A DNA stretch of 64,000 nt from Azoarcus sp031556475 (GTDB taxonomy: Bacteria; Pseudomonadota; Gammaproteobacteria; Burkholderiales; Rhodocyclaceae). The DNA lies in contig JAVBSY010000004.1 of NCBI GenBank assembly GCA_031556475.1, positions 3,792 to 67,791 on the forward strand, given 5' to 3'. The translations under genes and the position numbers were made by a program. Under the pieces are notes generated by a model. It did not search any database, had not been told where the DNA came from, and worked only from the letters and a program-made list of their open reading frames with translations. Positions 45,174 to 53,393 of this stretch are shown one piece after another (within the stretch, counting starts at the first letter, position 1; each line of letters begins with the position of its first letter).

Positions 45174-46207
45174 GGGCCGACCTCGATCGAATGGCCGCCG
45201 CTTGCCTCGATTTCTACAAGCAGGTCGGCCCGGCAGACATCCGCCTGCACATAAGTCACATGGGTGCTGTCGCCAAGGTGGGCGCGCACGATGTCGCGTA
45301 CCGTCGGCAGGTCCGAGCGGTTGCGCACGTAGGCGATGTAGGCGAAGGTTTCGGCGCGAAAACGCACACCGGCCACTTTCCCCGCTTCATCGAATACCGC
45401 GTCGATATTCGCCAGGGCTTCGCGTGTCTGCGCGGCCACGTCACCGACGTGGCGAGTGGTATGGCCGACGATGCTGGCAGTGCCGGAAATGAACAGCAGG
45501 ATACCGTCGCTGTTTTCATTGCCGCAGCGTGCGAAGGCCGCGCGGGAAAACAGAGGGCTGCGCGTGCCGTATTCCGCCGGGTAACGCCAGGCACTGAGTT
45601 GGCGCGGATTTTCCACCCCTTGCGGGCATTGGCGGCCGGCGAGAAAGGCGAGCGTCAGCGGGCCGTGGGTGGAGCCGAGCACACAGGCGGCCGGCATGTC
45701 GCGGTCGAGCGCGCGGCCGGCGGCGGTAAAGCCTTTCTGGCGGCCGGCGTTGAATTGGCGGTAGCGTTCGGTGCCGCCCTCGATGGCGTTGATTCTCGGC
45801 AGGTAAGTCCATACCCGCAGCAGGCCGGGGTAGCCGAGCGTATCGAGCGCTTCGAAAACAGTGTGGTAAGCCGTTTCGGCGGCATTCTGCAGCGCCGTGG
45901 TTTCGCCCTGCGCGGTGAAATCGGCTTCGTCGAGGTTCAAGACGCCGAACAGCCATTCGTCCGTATGGCGGTAAGCGAGTGCGCCGCGACGCCCCGAGCG
46001 CACGTCGCCGCCGCTCAGCCAGGCCATGCAAGAGGGCTGTGCCGGGTCGAGCGGCTGCATCGCCACCCGTTGTACTCCTGAATCGTCGCCGGCCACTGCC
46101 GGCAATCCGAAAACCAGCCCTCCCAGCAAGCGCGGATCGGGTATTGCCCTTTCTTCCGATGCCTGCGGTAAGGGCCAGGCAAGGTTCAACGCCAGCACAG
46201 CCGTCAT
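45170..46207 (-). CDS. XanB2-like chorismatase (hydroxybenzoate synthase)
   Basis: This 345-residue protein resembles the FkbO/Hyg5/XanB2 chorismatase family. It has two halves like the Rid/YjgF fold. Blocks include YLPRINAIEGGTERYRQFN, GRQKGFTAAGRALDRDMPAA, FSRAAFAR and SGTASIVGHTTRHVGDVAAQ. XanB2 of Xanthomonas splits chorismate to 3- and 4-hydroxybenzoate, the former starting xanthomonadin synthesis. The presence beside ketosynthase, acyltransferase and halogenase-like genes supports that role here. Regiochemistry cannot be read by eye. The ATG overlaps the upstream stop (ATGA). Confidence 0.85.
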   Translation of the reverse strand: MTAVLALNLAWPLPQASEERAIPDPRLLGGLVFGLPAVAGDDSGVQRVAMQPLDPAQPSCMAWLSGGDVRSGRRGALAYRHTDEWLFGVLNLDEADFTAQGETTALQNAAETAYHTVFEALDTLGYPGLLRVWTYLPRINAIEGGTERYRQFNAGRQKGFTAAGRALDRDMPAACVLGSTHGPLTLAFLAGRQCPQGVENPRQLSAWRYPAEYGTRSPLFSRAAFARCGNENSDGILLFISGTASIVGHTTRHVGDVAAQTREALANIDAVFDEAGKVAGVRFRAETFAYIAYVRNRSDLPTVRDIVRAHLGDSTHVTYVQADVCRADLLVEIEASGGHSIEVGP

Positions 46208-47580
46208 GCGTTTGCTGCCATCTCGCCGTCGTCGACCGGTTGAATGTTCTGCTTGCGCCGCCGCCAGGCTGTCAGGGTACGGCGCCAGTTGCGTGCCGCG
46301 GCGATGTAGTAGATGCACTTGAAAACCGTGAGCGAGAACCAGATTGGCGTACGGCCGTAAATATCGCCGGCCAGCAGCGAGATCAGCGCATCCTTGACCC
46401 GCAGCGGGTTGCGCGGTCCCATGAAAAGATCGCGCATGGTCGGGTCGGTCATGCGGTAGATGAACCATGAGAATTCGCGTGGGCCGTGGCGCATGCCTTT
46501 GTCGAAACGCACCATGGCCGCCTGCGTCTGCTCGGGGTGGCGCAGACAGGTATCGACCGCGTCGGCGCCGAAGAACGCGCCCTGCATCGCCAGCATGACG
46601 CCGGAGGAGAACACCGGATCGATGAACGCGTAAGCGTCGCCGAGCAAAATGTAGTTGTGGCCGTATGTGTGCGTGGTGGTGTAGGAAAAATTGCCTGTCG
46701 CCTCCACCGGCGAAACCATCTTGGCTTGCGCCAGGCGCTCGGTCAGCGGCTTGCACAGCGCGATGGTATCGAGCAGAAAGGCTTCCCTGCTGCGTCCGTT
46801 GCGCTGTTTCATGTAGTACGGCCACGTGACCGCGCCGACGCTGGTGGCGCCATCGGCCAGCGGGATGAACCAGAACCAGCCATGCTCGAACCAGTAGATG
46901 CTGATGTTGCCTTCGGCATCGCCGCAATGGCGCGTGGCGCCGGCGAAGTGGGCATACAGCGCGGAACTGTTGTGCTTCGGGTTGCGGTGCTTGGCGCGCA
47001 TGCGGTTGGCGATGAAGGTATCGCGCCCGGAGGCGTCGACGACGAAGCGTGCCTGCCAGCGTTCGCGCCGGCCGTCATCGTGCTCCGCCTCGATGGTCGC
47101 GCCGGTGGGGAGAAACTCGACTTCCTTGACCCGGCAGCCTTCGATGACCGTGCTTCCCTTTTTCGTCGCGTTGCGGATCAGTGCAAGGTCGAATTCGGAG
47201 CGGCGTATCTGGTAGGCGTAGGGCAGGTCCTTGTTCCAGCCTTCGGCGAAGTTGAAGACCTGCGAGTTGTCGTGATGCGGCGAAATGAATTCGGCACTGT
47301 TCTTGCGGATGCCCATGGCGCGTATTTCGTCGGCTACGCCAAGCTTTTCGAACAAGGGCAGATTGGCCGGCAGCAGGGATTCGCCAATGTGGAAACGTGG
47401 GTGGCGGTCCTTTTCCAACACCGTCACGGCATGTCCGCGCTCGGCGAGCAAGGCGGCAATGGTGGAGCCGGCGGGGCCGCCGCCGATGACCAGCACGTCG
47501 CAATGCGATTCGGTGATCGGCAGGGGGGATTCGGCGGCCGAGGGGCGCGAGAAAGTCGGCTGGGTAGTGGTGGTATTCAT
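46204..47580 (-). CDS. Flavin-dependent halogenase-like monooxygenase
   Basis: This 458-residue FAD enzyme has GGGPAGSTIAALLAERG near residue 34, PRFHIGESLLPANL and LLGDAYAFIDPVFSSGVMLA. The phrase HGWFWFIPLADG contains W-x-W-x-I-P, the signature of flavin-dependent halogenases, and IRKNSAEF could hold the catalytic Lys. Xanthomonadins are brominated aryl polyenes, and a halogenase-like gene is part of their locus. It is coupled to the chorismatase by ATGA. Some relatives are plain FAD reductases or hydroxylases, so halogenation is a prediction. Confidence 0.8.
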   Translation of the reverse strand: MNTTTTQPTFSRPSAAESPLPITESHCDVLVIGGGPAGSTIAALLAERGHAVTVLEKDRHPRFHIGESLLPANLPLFEKLGVADEIRAMGIRKNSAEFISPHHDNSQVFNFAEGWNKDLPYAYQIRRSEFDLALIRNATKKGSTVIEGCRVKEVEFLPTGATIEAEHDDGRRERWQARFVVDASGRDTFIANRMRAKHRNPKHNSSALYAHFAGATRHCGDAEGNISIYWFEHGWFWFIPLADGATSVGAVTWPYYMKQRNGRSREAFLLDTIALCKPLTERLAQAKMVSPVEATGNFSYTTTHTYGHNYILLGDAYAFIDPVFSSGVMLAMQGAFFGADAVDTCLRHPEQTQAAMVRFDKGMRHGPREFSWFIYRMTDPTMRDLFMGPRNPLRVKDALISLLAGDIYGRTPIWFSLTVFKCIYYIAAARNWRRTLTAWRRRKQNIQPVDDGEMAANA

Positions 47581-48212
47581 GGTTTATGGATCATCAAACG
47601 CAGTGTATCGGGATGGCCGGAAATGTCCTTGACGCGGCCCTGCTTGTCCCACTCGACCTGGTACTCGCCGAAGCTCGACCACCAGTAACGCCATACCGGT
47701 TCGTCGAGCGAGCGGTTTTCGTTGGTGAGCGGGTAGCCCACGGCCATCAGCACCTGTTCCTTGGTCATGCCCTTCGTCAGGCGGCCTGCCTTGATCGCGT
47801 CCTGCGTCTGTTTCGGGAACGTGGCCAGTCGGGTGCGGGGATCGCTCGGCACAACAAGCTTCTTCACCCATTGCTCCAGGCTTTCCTGCTCGCGGCCGTA
47901 GTCGTGGCCCAGGCGGTACGGCTTGCCATTCATATCCACATGGGCGCGCTCCCTCCCGTAGGACAGGACCTTTACCGGTGTGCCGGCGGGAATCATCGGC
48001 AAGTTGGCGTAATTGGAATCGCTGATCCAATCGCCTTCGTAATGGAGGTTGCAGCATGTATAGCCTTGGAACAATTCCGGAGCCGGTTTCGTTTCCAGCG
48101 TTTTACAGCCGCTCAAAACCAGTAGCGCGGCAGCCGTCGCGGCTCCCAGTTTCATGCCTTGCCGGAAGAAGGGGGGGACACCTTCATCCTTGTGCATTCT
48201 GTCTTTCGCCAT
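47577..48212 (-). CDS. Lipoprotein with TCCNLHYEG motif and SmpA/BamE-like C-terminus (copy 1)
   Basis: This 211-residue protein has a lipoprotein signal (ATAAALLVLSGC, lipobox LSGC). The mature part has GYTCCNLHYEGDWISDSNY, followed by an LPMIPAGTPVKVL strand region and a C-terminal KGMTKEQVLMAVGYPLTNEN...WRYWW block like SmpA/OmlA (BamE) domains. It should be anchored in an envelope membrane. A clear paralogue lies at 50596-51234. It overlaps the halogenase start by four bases, so it is the first gene of the minus-strand operon. The function is unknown. Confidence 0.8.
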   Translation of the reverse strand: MAKDRMHKDEGVPPFFRQGMKLGAATAAALLVLSGCKTLETKPAPELFQGYTCCNLHYEGDWISDSNYANLPMIPAGTPVKVLSYGRERAHVDMNGKPYRLGHDYGREQESLEQWVKKLVVPSDPRTRLATFPKQTQDAIKAGRLTKGMTKEQVLMAVGYPLTNENRSLDEPVWRYWWSSFGEYQVEWDKQGRVKDISGHPDTLRLMIHKP

Positions 48213-48292
48213 GATTCACCTCGGATTTACCCTTATCACGCGCGGACTATACCCTACGCACATTGACAGCGGAACCGCTCCGTTTCATCCTG

Positions 48293-48344
48293 CCGCATCG
48301 GGACATCCTTCGTCCTTGCCGCCGCCGCGGCCGTCCCGATGCGG
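48293..48344. repeat. Perfect 12-bp inverted repeat in a divergent promoter region
   Basis: CCGCATCGGGAC and GTCCCGATGCGG are separated by 28 GC-rich bases between the minus-strand lipoprotein and the plus-strand methyltransferase. There is no T-run. It may be a leader hairpin or a regulator site. Confidence 0.5.
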
Positions 48345-48364
48345 TGTGGAAAGCGGTGTGGAAA
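48341..48364 (+). repeat. Tandem 12-bp direct repeat
   Basis: GCGGTGTGGAAA occurs twice in direct succession, 44 bases before the methyltransferase start and overlapping the right arm of the inverted repeat. It could be a pair of helical-phase regulator sites. Confidence 0.5.
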
Positions 48365-48407
48365 ATCCCGCTTCGGCAGGCTTATTCGGGCGCATTTTTA
48401 ACTGATA

Positions 48408-49181
48408 ATGTCACCATCGAAGTTGTCGAGTCTTGCCCGTCCCATGCCGATTCTCAGCCTGTCCGACTGGTTGGAAACGCCTCAGGGGCATTACCTGCTC
48501 GAATGGGAGCAGGCCAAATTCGACCTCATGGTGGCCGATCTTTTCGGCTATCACGCTGTTCAGATCGGATTGCCCGAAGTCGATTTCCTGCGCGCCAACC
48601 GCATGCCTTATCGCTTTGCCTGCGCCAGCGCGGGGGAAGTCGATGTGGTCGCACGCGAATGCGAACTGCCCTTCGCCACTGCCAGTCTCGACCTCGTGGT
48701 GTTGCCGCATGTGCTCGAATTCGCGCAGAGTCCGCACCAGGTACTGCGCGAAGTGGAACGCGTTCTCGTGCCCGAAGGCAGCGTCATCCTGTCCGGCTTC
48801 AATCCCTTCAGCCTGTGGGGTGTGCGCCGCTTTGCCGCGCGTGGAAATGGAACCTATCCGTGGCGGGGGCAGTACCTTTCACTGCTGCGCGTAAAGGACT
48901 GGCTGACGCTGCTCAGCTTCGAAACGCAGGCTGGCAGCTTCGGCTGCTACGCACCGGCGGTGACCACCCACCGCTGGCTCGAACGCTGGCGCTTCATGGA
49001 CAAGGCGGGAGACCGCTGGTGGCCCGTATGTGGTGGCACCTACATCCTGCAGGGCGTCAAGCGTGTGCAGGGAATGCGGATGATCATGCCCAACTGGCGG
49101 GAGAAAGGCGCCGCTGCCAAACGACTGTCGGTCGTCGCCCGGCGCGATGGCGAAACCCGCGGTGTAGCGAAGAACCGCTGA
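48408..49181 (+). CDS. SAM-dependent methyltransferase upstream of rnhA
   Basis: This 257-residue class I methyltransferase has a shortened motif I region (HAVQIGLPEVDF), then LPFATASLDLVVLPHVLEFA and LREVERVLVPEGSVILSGFNPFS, the pattern of the YafS-like group commonly found directly before rnhA and dnaQ in beta- and gammaproteobacteria. Its substrate is not known to me. The start may also be Met13. It is followed by a 175-base gap with no gene before rnhA. Confidence 0.82.
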   Translation: MSPSKLSSLARPMPILSLSDWLETPQGHYLLEWEQAKFDLMVADLFGYHAVQIGLPEVDFLRANRMPYRFACASAGEVDVVARECELPFATASLDLVVLPHVLEFAQSPHQVLREVERVLVPEGSVILSGFNPFSLWGVRRFAARGNGTYPWRGQYLSLLRVKDWLTLLSFETQAGSFGCYAPAVTTHRWLERWRFMDKAGDRWWPVCGGTYILQGVKRVQGMRMIMPNWREKGAAAKRLSVVARRDGETRGVAKNR

Positions 49182-49356
49182 TCGGTTTGCGTGGCTTTTG
49201 TCGCTCGGATGATTCTGGTGTCCGACGCGTGGGGGAGTGGTATCGGTTGCATCCGTGGTCATTCCGCGAACAATCCATATGTGGTCGCCCAGGGTGCGAT
49301 CAGCATGCTCGTGATGAGACAATCGCCGTTTATGCGGGGCGCAATAGAGACAAGGA

Positions 49357-49806
49357 ATGGAAGAAGTCGATATCTATACCGATGGGGCGTGCAGCGGCAA
49401 TCCTGGCCCCGGAGGCTGGGGGGCGATATTGCGCGCGGGAACACACGAGAAAGAAATCTGGGGTGGTGAGCCGCAGACGACCAATAACCGCATGGAGTTG
49501 ACCGCCGTCATCCGCGCATTGACGGAGCTCAAGCGGCCGGTGTCGGTGCGCGTGCATACCGACAGCCAGTATGTGCAGAAAGGAATCTCCGAGTGGATTC
49601 ATGGCTGGAAGGCGCGCGGCTGGAAAACGGCGTCGAAAGAGCCGGTGAAGAACGCCGATCTGTGGCGCGCGCTCGACGAAGCGGCCAGCGTCCATCAGGT
49701 GAAATGGCTGTGGGTCAAAGGCCACGCGGGCCACCCTGAAAACGAACGGGCGGACGCGCTTGCCCGGCGCGGCGTCGAGGCATGCCGCGAGGGCGGCAAA
49801 GGCTGA
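49357..49806 (+). CDS. rnhA: Ribonuclease HI
   Basis: This 149-residue enzyme cuts RNA in RNA-DNA hybrids. The four metal-binding acids are visible: Asp9 in YTDGACSGNPGPGGWG, Glu in NNRMELTAVIRAL, Asp in HTDSQYVQKGI and Asp in NERADALARR. The basic protrusion WIHGWKARGWKT is present. It precedes dnaQ by 24 bases, the usual arrangement. Confidence 0.97.
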   Translation: MEEVDIYTDGACSGNPGPGGWGAILRAGTHEKEIWGGEPQTTNNRMELTAVIRALTELKRPVSVRVHTDSQYVQKGISEWIHGWKARGWKTASKEPVKNADLWRALDEAASVHQVKWLWVKGHAGHPENERADALARRGVEACREGGKG

Positions 49807-49830
49807 ACCAAGAGGACTGAAAGAATCGCC

Positions 49831-50550
49831 ATGCGACAAATTGTGCTCGATACCGAAACGACCGGCCTGGATTGGCGCAGCGGCCACCGCGTGATCGAGA
49901 TCGGTTGCGTCGAACTACTCAACCGCACGCTGACGGGGCGCCACTTCCACGTCTACATCAATCCGGAGCGGCGGATCGACGCCGAGGCGGTGGAAGTGCA
50001 CGGCATCACCGAGGATTTTCTCGCCGACAAGCCAAAATTTGCGGGCATTGCGGTGGATTTCGAGGATTTCGTCCGCGACGCTGAACTCATCATCCACAAC
50101 GCCGCCTTCGACGTCGGTTTTCTCAATCACGAACTGGGCCGGCTGGAACGTCCCGTGATCGCCGCGCTATGCGCCGACGTGATCGATACCCTGCGCATGG
50201 CGAAGGAGCAAAACCCGGGCAAGAAAGCGTCGCTCGACGCCTTGTGCGAGCGTTACGGCATCGACAATGGCCATCGCACGCGCCACGGCGCCTTGCTCGA
50301 CGCGGAGTTGTTGGCCGAAGTCTACCTTGCCATGACGCGCGGCCAGGAAAGCCTGATGATGGCGCTGGAAGAGCCAGCGCCGAGCGCGGTGGCGGAAGAA
50401 ATCAGCAGGCCGGTCGAGCGCTTGTCACTGCGCGTGCTGCGCGCGAGCGACGACGAAGTGGCGGAGCACGATCGAGCGCTGAAAGAGATTGCCAAGGCGA
50501 GCAAGGGGCGGTGTCTGTGGCTGCCGCCCGAATCCGCGGCGACATCCTGA
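49831..50550 (+). CDS. dnaQ: DNA polymerase III epsilon (proofreading) subunit
   Basis: This 239-residue 3'-5' exonuclease has the DEDDh motifs MRQIVLDTETTGLDW (Asp7, Glu9), HNAAFDVGFLNHEL and HRTRHGALLDAELLAEVYLAM. It proofreads replication as part of polymerase III core. A C-terminal tail of about 60 residues should bind the alpha subunit. Length and the rnhA partner match bacterial dnaQ. Confidence 0.95.
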   Translation: MRQIVLDTETTGLDWRSGHRVIEIGCVELLNRTLTGRHFHVYINPERRIDAEAVEVHGITEDFLADKPKFAGIAVDFEDFVRDAELIIHNAAFDVGFLNHELGRLERPVIAALCADVIDTLRMAKEQNPGKKASLDALCERYGIDNGHRTRHGALLDAELLAEVYLAMTRGQESLMMALEEPAPSAVAEEISRPVERLSLRVLRASDDEVAEHDRALKEIAKASKGRCLWLPPESAATS

Positions 50551-50595
50551 AGCAGGGTGTCAGCCGAGCGAGTAATCGATAACCGGGAGAAATGT

Positions 50596-51234
50596 GTGAA
50601 AAGAACAAACGTGGGCACAGGGCGGATCGACATTTCCCGCGCGCAGCGGCGCAGGCGGTTGGGCATTACGGGCACTGCCGCCGTGGCGCTGCTGGTATTG
50701 GGCGGTTGCAGAACCTTGGAAAAGCCGATTCCGGATCCGGTTCAGGGCTATACATGCTGCAACCTGCACTACGAGGGCAATTGGATCAGCGATTCCAACT
50801 ACACCTCGCTGCCGATGGTTCCGGCAGGCACCCTGACGAAAGTCTCGTTCCATGCGCGCTATCGCGCTTTCGCGGACATAAACGGCCAGCCTTTCCGCCT
50901 TGGCCTGGATTACGGGCGAGAACAGGAAAACATGGCGCAGTGGGTGGCGAAGATCATCGTGCCGAACGACCCCCGCGTGCGATTGGCCACGTATCCGCAA
51001 CCGATACAGGATGCGATCAAGGCGGGCCGCATCATGAAAGGGATGAACAAGGAACAGGTGGTGATGGCCCTCGGTTACCCGCTCACCAGCGAAAACAAGT
51101 CGCTCGACGAGCCGACCTGGCGTTATTGGGCGAACAGTTTCGACGAATACCAGGTTTCATGGGATGAGCAGGGGTTGGTAATGGCTATTTACGGTCTGCC
51201 GGAGATCCTCGAGATGGTCGTCTTCAAGCCATAG
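50596..51234 (+). CDS. Lipoprotein with TCCNLHYEG motif and SmpA/BamE-like C-terminus (copy 2)
   Basis: I place the start at a GTG at 50596 behind GGGAGAA; an upstream ATG at 50557 gives a less likely leader. The 212-residue protein has a basic start, the lipobox LGGC (AAVALLVLGGC), GYTCCNLHYEGNWISDSNY, DPRVRLATYPQ and GMNKEQVVMALGYPLTSEN...WRYW. It is collinear with the protein at 47577-48212 over the whole mature length, so the two are paralogues about 2.4 kb apart in opposite orientation. The function is unknown. Confidence 0.8.
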   Translation: MKRTNVGTGRIDISRAQRRRRLGITGTAAVALLVLGGCRTLEKPIPDPVQGYTCCNLHYEGNWISDSNYTSLPMVPAGTLTKVSFHARYRAFADINGQPFRLGLDYGREQENMAQWVAKIIVPNDPRVRLATYPQPIQDAIKAGRIMKGMNKEQVVMALGYPLTSENKSLDEPTWRYWANSFDEYQVSWDEQGLVMAIYGLPEILEMVVFKP

Positions 51235-51279
51235 GTATATCCCGAAACCGGTTTCCTGCCGGAGGGTTTGTACCGCGGG

Positions 51280-51318
51280 CCGCCTTTCTGCTTTCCATAG
51301 TGATGGCTCGAAAGGCGG
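51280..51318. repeat. 9-bp inverted repeat after lipoprotein copy 2
   Basis: CCGCCTTTC and GAAAGGCGG enclose a 21-base loop, 46 bases after the stop. No T-run follows, so a terminator role is doubtful. Confidence 0.35.
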
Positions 51319-51403
51319 GGCTACCCACAAAGGCAGCATGAGGATGGTCTGTTGGACGGCGGAAAACCGGGAGCCTCGGTTTGGAGCAAGGCTTGAAAAA
51401 GAA

Positions 51404-51433
51404 ACAAAAAAACCAACCGCATCGGGTTGGTTT
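51404..51433 (-). terminator. Intrinsic terminator of the tRNA-Met gene
   Basis: On the minus strand AACCAACC-CGATGC-GGTTGGTT has an 8-bp perfect stem followed by a run of T. It starts eight bases after the tRNA CCA end. Confidence 0.85.
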
Positions 51434-51440
51434 GGGAGGG

Positions 51441-51517
51441 TGGTGGTGATGGGCAGAATCGAACTGCCGACCTATGGGTTATGAATCCATCGCTCTAACC
51501 GTCTGAGCTACATCACC
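51441..51517 (-). tRNA. tRNA-Met (anticodon CAT)
   Basis: The 77-base cloverleaf has a 7-bp acceptor stem (GGTGATG/CATCACC), a D stem GCTC/GAGC, an anticodon loop TTCATAA, a T stem GGCAG/CTGCC with TTCGATT, and an encoded CCA end. The anticodon stem ATGGA/CCCAT has an A-C mismatch next to the loop. The D and T arms look like an elongator tRNA, but CAT could also be read as tRNA-Ile2 after lysidine modification. Confidence 0.93.
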
Positions 51518-51657
51518 AGCCAAGCGAAGGAATATAGCGGCCGAGCTTGGGAGCGTCAATATCCGGGGGATTCCGCCGTGCTGGTGGGTGCCGCGCGAAA
51601 GCGAAAGAAGGCTTGATTTATAAGGGTTTTGGATTGACAGAGGGTGCAGGATCGGTG

Positions 51658-52044
51658 ATGATCCCACACCATCCTTTTTTGTCTGGTCTGCTCTTGCGCA
51701 TCCTGAAATTTTTTGCTGCATTGCTCTGTCTGGTGGCCATATTGGGCCAACCTGTGTTCGCATCGTCCACGCAGAGGCCGATTCCGCCGGCAGCGAAATG
51801 GGTGGAGGCAGAGTTCATCGGCGTGGACCGCGTGAAGGTGGATGACTACATTTATACGCTTTCCGCAGGGACGCAGATCCGCGACCAGAACAATCTCATC
51901 GTGCCGTTTTCCCATGTGCGCGGAAAATTCGACGTACGCGTGCTGTTCGATATCAATGGCCAGATGCACCGGATCTGGTTGATGACCCCGGAAGAGATCG
52001 CGGAAGCCAAGGCCAAGGCCAAGAAGTGGTGGCATCTTTTCTGA
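51658..52044 (+). CDS. Small exported or membrane-anchored hypothetical protein upstream of miaB
   Basis: The ATG at 51658 has AGGA seven bases upstream. The 128-residue product has a hydrophobic N-terminal helix (ILKFFAALLCLVAILGQPVFA) that looks like a signal peptide, then a small strand-rich domain (WVEAEFIGVDRVKVDDYIYT, GKFDVRVLFDINGQMHRIWL) and a helical basic tail. No family is recognised. Its stop overlaps the miaB start (TGATG), so they are coupled. Confidence 0.75.
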   Translation: MIPHHPFLSGLLLRILKFFAALLCLVAILGQPVFASSTQRPIPPAAKWVEAEFIGVDRVKVDDYIYTLSAGTQIRDQNNLIVPFSHVRGKFDVRVLFDINGQMHRIWLMTPEEIAEAKAKAKKWWHLF

Positions 52045-53393
52045 TGAAGAAGCTTTACATCCGTACTTTCGGGTGCCAGATGAACGAGTACGACTCCGAC
52101 AAGATGGCGGACGTACTCGGTGCGGTGGAAAACCTGGCCAAGACCGACGATCCGGCCGAAGCCGACGTCATTCTGTTCAACACTTGTTCGGTGCGCGAGA
52201 AGGCGCAGGAGCGGGTGTTTCACGACCTGGGCCGGGTGCGGCATCTGAAGAAGCACAAGCCTGATCTGATCATCGGCGTCGGTGGCTGCGTGGCGAGCCA
52301 GGAAGGGGCGTCCATCGTCGCCCGTGCGCCTTACGTTGATGTGGTGTTCGGCCCGCAGACCTTGCACCGCCTGCCGGATCTGATCGAAGCGCGCAGGCGC
52401 AGCGGACGCTCGCAGGTCGATGTGTCCTTTCCCGAGATCGAGAAATTCGATGCACTGCCGCCGGCGCGCGTCGAGGGTGGCAGCGCCTTCGTGTCGGTCA
52501 TGGAGGGCTGCTCCAAATACTGCACGTTCTGCATCGTGCCCTACACCCGTGGCGAGGAAGTGTCCCGCCCGCTGGACGATGTGCTGACCGAGATAGCGGG
52601 TCTGGCCGAGCAGGGGGTGAAAGAGGTCACGCTGCTGGGGCAGAACGTCAACGCCTGGCGCGGCAGCTTGAGCCGGGACGGCGGCGAGCGCGGCGATTTC
52701 GCTTTCCTGCTCGAATGCGTGGCGGACATTCCCGGCATCGAGCGCCTGCGCTACACCACTTCGCATCCGCGCGAGATGAGCCAGAGCGTGTTCGATGCCT
52801 ACGAGAAGCTGCCCAAGCTGGTATCGCACCTGCACCTGCCGGTGCAGTCCGGTTCCGACCGCGTTTTGGCGGCGATGAAGCGCGGCTATACCGTGCTCGA
52901 GTACAAATCGGTGGTGCGCAAGCTGCGTGCGGCGCGGCCAGATTTGTCCTTGTCGTCCGATTTCATCGTCGGCTTTCCCGGTGAGACGGAAGAGGATTTC
53001 GAACGCACGATGCGTTTGATCGACGAGCTTGGGTTCGATACCTCGTTCAGCTTCATCTATAGCGCTCGGCCCGGCACGCCCGCTGCCGAGCTGGACGACC
53101 CCGTGCCGCAGGACACCAAGCTGCGCTGGCTAGCGCGCCTGCAAAAGCGCGTTGAGGAGCAGGCGCAGGCGATCAGCGAATCGATGGTCGGCACGGTCCA
53201 GCGAATCCTCGTCGAAGGCCCGGCGAAAAAGAATCCGGACGAACTCGCGGGGCGGACCGACAACAACCGCGTGGTCAATTTCTCCACCTCGTCGCCCAAC
53301 CGCGCACGGCTCGTCGGCCAGTTCGTCGATGTGCGCATCAGCGCCGCGCTGCCTCACAGTTTGCGCGGCGAGATCGTCGTGCGGGAATCCTGA
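52044..53393 (+). CDS. miaB: tRNA-2-methylthio-N6-isopentenyladenosine synthase
   Basis: This 449-residue radical SAM enzyme adds a methylthio group to i6A37 of tRNAs. The N-terminal MTTase domain begins KKLYIRTFGCQMNEYDSDKM, with further cluster cysteines in NTCSVREKA and GVGGCVAS. The radical SAM motif is GCSKYCTFCIVPYTRG (CxxxCxxC), and the C-terminal TRAM domain includes VEGPAKKNPDELAGRTDNNR. The stop overlaps phoH (TGATG), starting the common miaB-phoH-ybeY series. Confidence 0.97.
   Translation: MKKLYIRTFGCQMNEYDSDKMADVLGAVENLAKTDDPAEADVILFNTCSVREKAQERVFHDLGRVRHLKKHKPDLIIGVGGCVASQEGASIVARAPYVDVVFGPQTLHRLPDLIEARRRSGRSQVDVSFPEIEKFDALPPARVEGGSAFVSVMEGCSKYCTFCIVPYTRGEEVSRPLDDVLTEIAGLAEQGVKEVTLLGQNVNAWRGSLSRDGGERGDFAFLLECVADIPGIERLRYTTSHPREMSQSVFDAYEKLPKLVSHLHLPVQSGSDRVLAAMKRGYTVLEYKSVVRKLRAARPDLSLSSDFIVGFPGETEEDFERTMRLIDELGFDTSFSFIYSARPGTPAAELDDPVPQDTKLRWLARLQKRVEEQAQAISESMVGTVQRILVEGPAKKNPDELAGRTDNNRVVNFSTSSPNRARLVGQFVDVRISAALPHSLRGEIVVRES

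Noticed and set aside
48341..48364. DnaA-box pair or replication origin
   Set aside because: TGTGGAAA only partly matches the DnaA box, and there is no dnaA, dnaN or AT-rich unwinding region nearby.
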